From NCBI GenBank assembly GCA_029938515.1, contig JAOZUU010000001.1, positions 1,449 through 20,345 on the forward strand: DNA of 18,897 nt. The letters run 5' to 3'. A program made the position numbers and the translations under genes. Every line of letters starts with the position of its first letter. Position 1 is the stretch's first letter. This DNA comes from Desulfobacterales bacterium (GTDB lineage Bacteria; Desulfobacterota; Desulfobacteria; Desulfobacterales; QNYZ01). Below the pieces are notes generated by a model, which was not told the DNA's origin, searched no databases, and saw nothing but the letters and a program-made list of their open reading frames with translations. Positions 8,454 through 15,076 of this stretch are shown in pieces.

Positions 8454-8484
8454 TTTTTAACCCTGCTGACAGCAGGGTTAAAAA
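8454..8484 (+). other. Long perfect stem-loop downstream of the corrinoid gene
   Basis: Bases 8454-8467 pair perfectly with 8471-8484 (14 pairs) around the loop GAC. The outer pairs are T-A, so the T run is on the 5' side and the A run on the 3' side on the + strand. There is no downstream T tract, hence it is not a standard intrinsic terminator for + strand transcripts. A role in 3'-end protection or mRNA processing is inferred. Confidence 0.6.
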
Positions 8485-8485
8485 A

Positions 8486-8532
8486 TCCTTCCTGAGAATG
8501 GCGTGCCATCCGTACGTTATTATAAGGAAGGA
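8486..8532 (+). other. Second potential RNA fold in the corrinoid-activator gap
   Basis: TCCTTCCT at 8486-8493 is complementary to AGGAAGGA at 8525-8532. A small hairpin, ATGG/CCAT, sits inside the loop. An alternative pairing, GGACGA with TCGTCC, uses the 3' arm plus bases up to about 8550 and excludes the first. The remaining bases to 8580 show nothing recognisable. Confidence 0.35.
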
Positions 8533-8597
8533 CGACCGATACCATCGTCCAATAAATTTATCTGGAAAACGATATCGAAGAAGGAGGAAGACGGCGA

Positions 8598-10658
8598 ATG
8601 GATGAAGACAAGGTAATGGTGATATTCCAACCTTCGGGCCAACGCGGGGAAGTGCCCAAAGGCACCAATATAATCGAGGCCTCCAGATTGCTGGGGGTAG
8701 ACATTGAGGCGCTGTGCGGGGAGAAAAAAGTATGTGGGAAATGCATCGTCCGTATCGAGGAAGGCCATTTTGAAAAGTACGGCATCACCTCCAGCACTAC
8801 CCATGTCAGCCCATGGCTGGAGGAAGAAGACAAGTTTATAACGCCCGATCTTAAGGAGAAGGGATTCCGGTTGGGATGTGTGGCCGCTATAGAAGATGAT
8901 ATCCTCGTTTTCGTTCCTGAAGAATCAAGGGCCGGAAAACAAGTGGTCAGCAAAGCCGCAAGGGATATCCATATTGATCACAATCCAGCAGTGAGGGTTT
9001 ATTCTGTTGAGGTTTCCCCGCCAACCTTTGAAGAACCCACAGGTGACTTTGAACGGGTTTGCCGGGGGCTGGAAAGAGATTACGGTCTTGAAAACCTGAC
9101 CATTGATATTTTTACCCTGCGGCGCCTTCCTGATGCTTTGCGTGAGGGCAACTGGACCGTGACCGTTAGCGTCTGGAACGATAAAGAGGTCATTCGGGTG
9201 CGACCGGGCAAGGTGGAGCAGGCGTACGGCATTGCCATTGACGTGGGAACGACCACCGTGGCCGGTTACATGTGTGATTTACAGACCATGGAAGTGTTGG
9301 AAACCGTATCAATGATGAATCCCCAGTGCAAATACGGTGAAGACGTGATGGCACGCATCACATACCACATGATGAATGAAGACGGATTGAAACGTATGAG
9401 CGATGATATCATTGAAGGAATCAATGAGCTGATCGAAAAGGCTGTCGCCAGTACATATCCCCCCAAAAAGAAGAAAAAAAAGAAAAAGGGGGAAAAAGGG
9501 CCGGCCGAGTATGTGGAAGTCCCCGAGGAAGGCAAGACATATCTGCGCCTGATCCGTGAAGATATCGAGGATATTACCATCGGTTTTAACACGGCCATGC
9601 ACCACATTTTTCTTTCATTGAATCCGGAGTATGTCGGATTGGCGCCCTTTCCGCCGGCGATTCACCATAGCATGGACATCAAAGCCCGTGATCTGGGGGT
9701 CAATGTCAATCCATCCACCTATTTATTTGTCCTGCCCATTGAGGCCGGATTCGTGGGCGCCGACAATGTGGGCGTACTGATTGCCGAAGAGCCCTACAAA
9801 CACGAAGAAAACCAGCTGATAATCGATATCGGCACCAATGGCGAGTTGGTTCTGGGAAATCGCCATAAACTGATCTCTTCATCGTGCGCGACAGGCCCTG
9901 CTCTGGAAGGCGCCCAGCTTGCTTTCGGCATGCGGGCCGCTCCAGGGGCCATCGAGCGCATCGAAATTGATCCGGAGACCAAGGAGGTCGATTATAAAGT
10001 CATCGGCCGGGAAGCCTGGCGCAAATTTTCAGAACCCGAGGAGATGAAAGCAAAGGGTATCTGCGGTTCCGGTATCCTGGACGTGTTGGCCGAGCTTTAC
10101 AGAGCCAACATCATCTTGAAAAGCGGCGTGTTCAATAAAAAGGGGCTGAAGGATCATCCACGATTCAGGAAAAATCCGGACACCAAGCAGCCGGAATTTA
10201 TTTTGGCCTGGGCTAATGAATCAAGCATTGACAAGGATATTGTCATCACCCAGAAAGATATCCGGCAGATTCAGCTTGCCAAGGGCGCCCTTTATGCCGG
10301 CTGCAAGTTGATGGTTGAGCGGATGGGACTGGACAAGGTTGATACGGTGAAGATTGCCGGCGCTTTCGGTACCCATGTGGATCGTGAAAAAGCCTTGATC
10401 ATGGGGCTGTTTCCGGATTGTGAAATCGAAAAAATAAAGGGTGTGGGCAATGCCGCCGGAGACGGATGCCGGGCGGCCTTGTTGAACGCCACAAAGCGTG
10501 TGGAAGCCAACTGGTGCTCACGCAACGTGGAGTACATTGAATTAACTGTGGAAAAAAACTTCCAACAGGAATTCATGGAAGCCATGCAATTACCACATAT
10601 GACGGACGAATTCCCCCATCTCGAGGGTATTGTCCCCGATGACATCCTGAAGCAGTAG
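8598..10658 (+). CDS. RACo/RamA-type reductive activator of corrinoid proteins (2Fe-2S ferredoxin plus ASKHA ATPase-like domain)
   Basis: The product has 686 residues. A plant-type 2Fe-2S ferredoxin domain comes first, with Cys40, Cys46, Cys49 and Cys94. A linker follows, then from about residue 205 the DUF4445 ASKHA-fold region with IDVGTTT, IIDIGTNGE, GSGILDVLAELY and GAFGTHVDREK. Family members such as RACo and RamA use ATP to drive electron transfer to Co(II) corrinoid, restoring the active Co(I) state. The protein would serve the upstream corrinoid protein. Eight consecutive Lys (residues 290-297, coded by an A-rich run at 9465-9488) interrupt the ASKHA region near NTAMHHI, an unusual insertion. 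AAGGAGG lies ten bases before the ATG. The DUF6951 gene follows after ten bases. Confidence 0.92.
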   Translation: MDEDKVMVIFQPSGQRGEVPKGTNIIEASRLLGVDIEALCGEKKVCGKCIVRIEEGHFEKYGITSSTTHVSPWLEEEDKFITPDLKEKGFRLGCVAAIEDDILVFVPEESRAGKQVVSKAARDIHIDHNPAVRVYSVEVSPPTFEEPTGDFERVCRGLERDYGLENLTIDIFTLRRLPDALREGNWTVTVSVWNDKEVIRVRPGKVEQAYGIAIDVGTTTVAGYMCDLQTMEVLETVSMMNPQCKYGEDVMARITYHMMNEDGLKRMSDDIIEGINELIEKAVASTYPPKKKKKKKKGEKGPAEYVEVPEEGKTYLRLIREDIEDITIGFNTAMHHIFLSLNPEYVGLAPFPPAIHHSMDIKARDLGVNVNPSTYLFVLPIEAGFVGADNVGVLIAEEPYKHEENQLIIDIGTNGELVLGNRHKLISSSCATGPALEGAQLAFGMRAAPGAIERIEIDPETKEVDYKVIGREAWRKFSEPEEMKAKGICGSGILDVLAELYRANIILKSGVFNKKGLKDHPRFRKNPDTKQPEFILAWANESSIDKDIVITQKDIRQIQLAKGALYAGCKLMVERMGLDKVDTVKIAGAFGTHVDREKALIMGLFPDCEIEKIKGVGNAAGDGCRAALLNATKRVEANWCSRNVEYIELTVEKNFQQEFMEAMQLPHMTDEFPHLEGIVPDDILKQ

Positions 10659-10668
10659 ATCTGTTGTA

Positions 10669-11043
10669 ATGGGCGTGCCAAAACCACTAGGAGAAACAGA
10701 ATACAAGGAGGATATCTGTACCACCGTAGACCCTGGGATCTGTGGCCTCCCTTGTCGTATCAGAGCCCACAAAGAAAGTGCCCGGGCAGTCACCATTGAC
10801 ATTGGACGGACGCAGTGCGAACAGATCGTCATGCTCGCCAAACGGATCGACAGAATAACCTTACAGGAGTTGTTTGCACCACTAACCCGTAATCCCGTGT
10901 GCGTGGCAGCTCAGAAGGCCGGTTGCCACGCCTCTTGCCCGGTACCGGTGGCGATTTTAAAAACAGCGGAAGTGGCCATGGAAATGGCGCTTCCAAAGCA
11001 GGTTATAATCAAGTTTGAAGCCTGTGACAGGAAAGAAAAATGA
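10669..11043 (+). CDS. DUF6951-type small Cys-rich protein
   Basis: This 124-residue protein of unknown function contains DPGICGLPCRI, a later C-x-Q-type Cys, and the C-terminal CHASCPVP. The Cys pattern suggests binding of a metal or Fe-S cluster, and I recall similar proteins beside corrinoid methyltransferase genes, named DUF6951. It is translationally coupled to the DUF2284 gene by a four-base ATGA overlap. The start is in doubt: the ATG at 10669 has no ribosome site, while a perfect AAGGAGG at 10705-10711 is followed in frame only by ATC, TGT and ACC codons just before the conserved region. A non-standard start there would shorten the protein by about 15 residues. Confidence 0.7.
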   Translation: MGVPKPLGETEYKEDICTTVDPGICGLPCRIRAHKESARAVTIDIGRTQCEQIVMLAKRIDRITLQELFAPLTRNPVCVAAQKAGCHASCPVPVAILKTAEVAMEMALPKQVIIKFEACDRKEK

Positions 11044-11651
11044 GCCAAGCCAAGCCAAACCCAAAAATAGTCTCTTTTAAATCCCAGAAAGAGGGAATTT
11101 CACAGGCATTGATTCAGAAGCTGCTGGAAAAAGGAAAAAACTACGGTTTGAACGCCATATTTCCCTTTTCCATTGATAAAATCAAAGTGGCCCAATGGGT
11201 TCAACTTAAATGCCGCTACGGTTGCAACCGCTATAATACAAACTGGTGCTGCCCTCCGGCAACACCGGAACCCGACAAGGTTCGCGCGGTGCTATCGGAA
11301 TATTCAGTGGCGCTTCTGCTGGTGGGAAGTACAAATTGTGCCGATTTTTATCTGGACAATAGTCGAAAAAGGGCCAATCAGGTACGTTGCTGGAAGGGCA
11401 GCGTCAGTCTGGAACGGTTGCTCTTTCTGGAGGGATACTACAAAGCATTCAGCCTGGTGGGTGAGTGCTGCGCCTTGTGTAAAACTTGTGCTTATCCTCA
11501 GGAATGTCGTTTCCCCCAGGAAAAACGCCCTTCTATTGAATCCTTTTCCATTGATGCTATCGGGACCCTGCGAAACCTGGGGGTTTCTCCCAGGGTCGCC
11601 AATCATAAAAATGATAGCTACAGCTACTATGGCATCATTCTGCTGGAGTGA
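11040..11651 (+). CDS. DUF2284 predicted metal-binding protein
   Basis: The product has 203 residues and is rich in Cys. The first cluster is KCRYGCNRYNTNWCCPP, the second GECCALCKTCAYPQECRFP; both are typical of DUF2284, a family presumed to bind iron-sulfur clusters or zinc. The reaction is unknown. The gene overlaps the preceding one by four bases (ATGA), so the two are almost certainly co-translated. Their position directly after a corrinoid activator suggests help with electron delivery to the activator or with cofactor assembly, but this is inference only. The following 142-base gap ends this tightly packed block. Confidence 0.82.
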   Translation: MSQAKPNPKIVSFKSQKEGISQALIQKLLEKGKNYGLNAIFPFSIDKIKVAQWVQLKCRYGCNRYNTNWCCPPATPEPDKVRAVLSEYSVALLLVGSTNCADFYLDNSRKRANQVRCWKGSVSLERLLFLEGYYKAFSLVGECCALCKTCAYPQECRFPQEKRPSIESFSIDAIGTLRNLGVSPRVANHKNDSYSYYGIILLE

Positions 11652-11793
11652 CTGGTATGGGATAATCTGGCAGATTGATAAAACAACATGCGGATTCAGT
11701 CAGGCCATTGGAAAGGAGGTGGTCAGGGAGAACAGAGGAACTATCGTTTCATAGAATTGTGAACCCATAATCACTACATAAAGGAGGGGAAGA

Positions 11794-12828
11794 ATGGCTA
11801 AGCAAATGCTAATTGATGCCTACCGCGGGAAAAAGACAGTTAAACCCCCGTGGGTGCCTTACGCTGGCGTTCATTGCGCTTTTTTAATCAATGAGCCGGC
11901 TGACAAGATGCTCCAGGATCCGGAATTGCTGGCAAAAGGGGTGGTCCATACCGCCAAGCGATACAATGCAGATGGCATCCCACTGGTATTCGATTTGTCG
12001 GTGGAAGCCAATTCCGTGGGCTGTGAGCTGAAGTGGTGGGAGGATAATGTGCCTTCCGTCAAAAACCATCCATGCTCGGACAAAACACCTGCCGAGGCCG
12101 GTCTTCAGCTGCCCACCAAGGATTCGGGGCGCTGGTCGGTGCTCTATGAGGCCGCCAGAATCGCTAAACCCCAGCTCGACGAGCTCGATTGTGTATTGAT
12201 GGGACTTTATTGTGGTCCCCTGACGCTAGCCTCTCACTTGGCTGGTGTACGTATTTTTACGGATGTTTATAAACATCCTGAATTCGCCGATGAAGTGTGT
12301 AAGTTTGCCGGCGAGATCGGGAACCTCGCCGCCGGATTTTATGCCGAGATGGGATGCGAGATCATTGCCATCGTTGACCCCGTGGCCTCGCAGATCAAAT
12401 CGGAAACCTTTAAGAGATACGTTACACCCCATTGCCAGGCGGGCATCAAGACCATTCATGACGCTGGAATGACATCTTCTTTTTTCATTTGTGGTGACGC
12501 CACCAAGGTCATGACAGACGTCTGTACCATTGGCACGCATGGTTTTGCCATTGACGAGCAGATGAACATGAATTTTATCCGCGACCTGGCCCTCAAACAC
12601 AAGGTCGGATTCGGTGGCAACCTGAAATTGACGCTGGCCTTGAGCCTGGGCCTGCTTTCGCCCCGGGAAGATGCCATCGTAAGCTTGGCTGCAGGAGGTC
12701 AGCATGGTTATACGTTCGCACCCGGCTGAGACATGCCCTACGATGTTCCGGTGGAACATATGGACCAAGCGATTGAAGTGCGTGACTGGTTTGAGCAGTA
12801 CTATTCAAAGTATCCGGAATCTTGGTAA
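11794..12828 (+). CDS. Selenocysteine-containing UroD-family methyltransferase (UGA at 12727-12729 read as Sec312)
   Basis: Read through a single in-frame UGA, the product has 344 residues and ends at TAA 12826-12828. Up to the UGA it is a UroD-superfamily protein like the one at 6615. The UGA lies in the context FAPG-U-DMPYD, which aligns with MPGC-DLWP of the paralog, whose Cys318 is the third zinc ligand. The 32 codons after the UGA continue as an acidic amphipathic helix ending PESW, then TAA. A perfect seven-pair hairpin starts 13 bases after the UGA. Spacing from the first Cys is nearly equal: Cys233 to U312 here, Cys240 to Cys318 in the paralog. The His of the H-x-C pair is Phe231 here (FFICGD), so the metal site is altered. 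GGAGG precedes the ATG. Alternatives are a nonsense mutation or a sequencing error. Confidence 0.82.
12743..12759 (+). promoter_or_regulatory. Bacterial SECIS-like hairpin directly behind the in-frame UGA
   Basis: ATGTTCC at 12743-12749 pairs perfectly with GGAACAT at 12753-12759 around the loop GGT. The loop sits 21-23 bases after the UGA at 12727-12729. Bacterial SECIS elements lie within the coding region at about this distance and show G (often GGU) in the apical loop. If the closing C-G pair opens, the loop becomes the five-base CGGTG. Confidence 0.7.
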
Positions 12829-12853
12829 ACCACTCTAAGAAAGGAGACGGATC

Positions 12854-13258
12854 ATGGCGGATAAATTAAACATAGATGTGGTGACCCTGGACAGCGTTCA
12901 ATGCGCTGCATGTGGATACATGATGGAATCCATTGCGGCCCTGCCCGATGATGTCCAGGAAGTCATCGATTACACCGAATGGTCGATTAAGAACAAAGAC
13001 GGCATCGGTAAATTCATGGAACTCGGTGTTAAAGTCCTGCCGTCCATTTGCATCGAAAGAGACGTTGTATTTCCAAGCATCATTCCTCAATACGAGGAAC
13101 TCATCGATGAAATGGCCAAGCGTGCACCCACTGATGCCATGAAGGAGAGGATCGCGTCCCTCAGAGACGTTGGATTTCAATTTGACAAGATCCAGGAAAA
13201 CCTGGCAAAGGCCGGTGCCGGCATGGCGACACGTGTCGACTCTACAGTGAAAAAATAA
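12854..13258 (+). CDS. Thioredoxin-like protein with CAAC motif
   Basis: This 134-residue protein begins with a thioredoxin-type strand followed by Cys17-Ala-Ala-Cys20. A proline in KVLPSICIE matches the usual cis-Pro strand facing the redox pair. The C-terminal 40 residues are helical and not part of a minimal thioredoxin fold. AAAGGAG lies nine bases before the ATG. The gene begins 25 bases after the selenocysteine methyltransferase gene, so the two should be co-transcribed, and reduction of the selenol or of a selenyl-sulfide in that enzyme is a reasonable guess. CAAC is not a common active-site dipeptide, and a metal or C1 carrier role is also possible. Confidence 0.65.
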   Translation: MADKLNIDVVTLDSVQCAACGYMMESIAALPDDVQEVIDYTEWSIKNKDGIGKFMELGVKVLPSICIERDVVFPSIIPQYEELIDEMAKRAPTDAMKERIASLRDVGFQFDKIQENLAKAGAGMATRVDSTVKK

Positions 13259-13275
13259 GGCCACTTCACAACCTT

Positions 13276-13305
13276 GAATTAGGGCCCCGCAAGGGGCCCT
13301 AATTC
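13276..13305 (+). other. Thirteen-pair stem with GCAA tetraloop
   Basis: Bases 13276-13288 pair perfectly with 13293-13305, closed by GCAA, a GNRA tetraloop. The stem includes eight consecutive G-C pairs. No T run follows on the + strand (the next bases are ACATCCGG), so standard termination is not expected. An mRNA-stabilising or processing element behind the thioredoxin-like gene is more likely, though a weak terminator cannot be excluded. Confidence 0.55.
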
Positions 13306-13326
13306 ACATCCGGAGTCTTCGACATT

Positions 13327-13623
13327 TTGAACACCAACGACATTCTTGAACAGCTGAAATCGTTTACCATCAACCATGGCCTGCCGAAGACGGACATGGC
13401 GCTTTTCAACACCCTGTGCCCATACTGCGGCAAGACCGATCGCATACGGCCCTTGGAGCATCCCGACGATCTTTCCCATACGATGACATCCGAAGATCTG
13501 ACGGCCTACGAGGGCTTCTGGAAACATTTTGCTGCGTCCGAAGGATCGCTGGGTGTATGCAAATTTTGCCAGAACCCATTGAGGCTGGGCGGTAACGGGC
13601 GAGCCGAACCACTGTACCAATAA
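13327..13623 (+). CDS. Small hypothetical protein with two CxxC pairs
   Basis: The product is 98 residues and I do not recognise a family. It holds CPYC about a third of the way in and CKFC near the end, a spacing that would suit a zinc-ribbon or a redox protein. The reading frame has no ATG or GTG at its start. TTG at 13327 is 11 bases after GGAG, and ATT at 13324 is eight bases after it, so a rare start codon is needed. The upstream frame is closed by TAA at 13300. Codon use looks ordinary and the gene lies in line with its redox neighbours. It could assist metal transfer to the methyltransferases, but nothing in the sequence proves this. Confidence 0.55.
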   Translation: MNTNDILEQLKSFTINHGLPKTDMALFNTLCPYCGKTDRIRPLEHPDDLSHTMTSEDLTAYEGFWKHFAASEGSLGVCKFCQNPLRLGGNGRAEPLYQ

Positions 13624-13634
13624 CGTCACCGTCG

Positions 13635-13653
13635 ATGCAATGAACCATTGCAT
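13635..13653 (+). other. Short stem-loop after the small CxxC gene
   Basis: ATGCAATG at 13635-13642 pairs with CATTGCAT at 13646-13653 around AAC. Only a short ATTT follows, so terminator function is doubtful. The rest of the 145-base gap up to 13768 shows no gene and no promoter I would defend. Confidence 0.35.
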
Positions 13654-13768
13654 TTGATTCGTCAGTGCGTTATTGCAAATTTCCCGGTTCTAAATTTTTC
13701 CGTTTTGGCTTGTCCGGGTTTGGACGATCGCATATAACATCATACCCGCACCAAACTGAGGAGAGAAC

Positions 13769-14017
13769 ATGAAAGTCGAAATATTAGGATCCGGCTGCAA
13801 AAACTGTGATCAACTCCTTGAAAATGTGTTGTCGGCCGTCTCGTCACTCGATGGTGAAAAGACTATCAAAGTAGAAAAAATCGGCGACGTCCAGTATTTT
13901 ACCAAAATGGGCGTATTCATGACCCCGGGCCTGGTCATCGACGGTGAGGTGATCTCGGTTGGAAAAGTGCTGTCCGCGGATGAAATCAAACATAAGATCG
14001 AGGAGAAAATGGGCTGA
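13769..14017 (+). CDS. Small thioredoxin-fold protein (redox-active disulfide protein 2 type)
   Basis: This 82-residue protein has Cys10-Lys-Asn-Cys13 immediately after the first strand and a cis-Pro strand of the form MTPGLVIDG. Both are typical of the compact thioredoxins often found beside arsenite, organomercury or methyl-transfer genes. GAGGAG lies about six bases before the ATG. Its stop overlaps the ATG of the next gene (TGATG), which couples it to the G3E GTPase, and the flavoprotein reductase gene follows that. The set suggests a dedicated dithiol relay; its final acceptor may be the selenocysteine methyltransferase. The redox partner is inferred. Confidence 0.82.
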   Translation: MKVEILGSGCKNCDQLLENVLSAVSSLDGEKTIKVEKIGDVQYFTKMGVFMTPGLVIDGEVISVGKVLSADEIKHKIEEKMG

Positions 14018-15057
14018 TGTCTGATGTAACCCGCGTTTACCTGATTACCGGCTTTTTAGGTGCCGGAAAAACGACCCTTCTCAATCGGATTATTCAACGA
14101 TTCCCAAGCGACAAAAAACTGACCCTCCTTGTCAACGAATTCGGAGAAATTGGTGTAGACGGCACCTTGGTTGAAGGCGAGGATATCGACATGATGGAAA
14201 TCAGTAAGGGATCCATCTTCTGTGTCTGCGTCAAAACCGATTTCATCAAAGGGTTGTATGAACTGAACACGACGGTCAAACCGGATGTCATGCTGATTGA
14301 GTCTACCGGTGTGGCCAACCCGTCAGATTTAAAAAAAGACTTGGCACTGCCGATTTTTAATAACCGTTTCGAGTTCATGGAGCAGTTCTGCATCCTCGAT
14401 GCCGTCCATTTTCTGGATGCTTATGAGGTCTATGCCTCTCTTGAGAAACAAATTGCATCTTCCAGTGTATTTATTATCAATAAAACCGACATGGCTTCTA
14501 CCGATAAGATTGCCGAGACCAAAAAGGTGATTCGTCAGTTCCATTCAGACCCCACTTTTTTTGAGACGACTTATGCGGACATTCCACTGGATGAATTTTT
14601 TGGATTCGATGATCAACAGGCATCCGCATCAGACAGTTCCAACACTCCTGCGGGAGATCGACCGGTGTTGTCCGCCGATGAACTCGACAAATTCATCGAC
14701 AATCTGCTTGATGATCCCAACCTTGAAATCACACCACCGGATATGCTCGTATCCGTTGCCTATCATTGGACCGGAGATGACCTGCATCAAATCAGACAAG
14801 CTGCCGACACGCTCCCCGATTCCGTGGTGCGGGCCAAGGGTTTTGTTGAGGAGAACAACCAGATATATATTTTCAATTATGTAATGGGAGACTGGACGCT
14901 CGAAAAAACCGACATCCCCGGCAAGGACATCGCCCATAAAAACATCCTCGTATTTATCGGTCCTCCCGATGCCATGGACGGCATCGAGGAGACCACGAAA
15001 ACGGGCAATTGGAAAAACATGGGCGTGTATCAGCCTTTTTCAGAAGATACCCCATAA
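14017..15057 (+). CDS. Divergent G3E-family GTPase with altered Cys motif
   Basis: The product has 346 residues. It keeps the Walker A loop GFLGAGKTT at residues 12-20, the NEFGEIGVDG segment and an NKTD guanine motif. The usual GCICC metal motif is replaced by GSIFCVC at 65-71, leaving Cys69 and Cys71 only, in a C-x-C arrangement with one additional residue compared with canonical members. Binding of a different metal, or a metallocofactor rather than zinc, is therefore possible. It overlaps the small thioredoxin gene by one base, with GAGGAG ten bases before its ATG. Given the location, a role in loading metal or corrinoid into the methyltransferase set is plausible. It differs clearly from the G3E protein at the left end of the window. 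Confidence 0.85.
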   Translation: MSDVTRVYLITGFLGAGKTTLLNRIIQRFPSDKKLTLLVNEFGEIGVDGTLVEGEDIDMMEISKGSIFCVCVKTDFIKGLYELNTTVKPDVMLIESTGVANPSDLKKDLALPIFNNRFEFMEQFCILDAVHFLDAYEVYASLEKQIASSSVFIINKTDMASTDKIAETKKVIRQFHSDPTFFETTYADIPLDEFFGFDDQQASASDSSNTPAGDRPVLSADELDKFIDNLLDDPNLEITPPDMLVSVAYHWTGDDLHQIRQAADTLPDSVVRAKGFVEENNQIYIFNYVMGDWTLEKTDIPGKDIAHKNILVFIGPPDAMDGIEETTKTGNWKNMGVYQPFSEDTP

Positions 15058-15076
15058 AACCGGGATGGTTAATACC

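Noticed and set aside
8454..8484. Intrinsic terminator after the corrinoid gene
   Set aside because: The hairpin is excellent but no T tract follows on the + strand; A residues follow instead.
11720..11755. Leader peptide starting at a GTG behind AAGGAGG in the gap before the Sec methyltransferase gene
   Set aside because: It would be only 11 codons, with no attenuator-like fold or codon bias.
11794..12729. Reading the second UroD-family gene as ending at the UGA, as a truncated protein or pseudogene
   Set aside because: The downstream frame continues with family-like residues to a TAA at a normal length, the UGA matches a conserved Cys of the paralog, and a SECIS-like hairpin follows.
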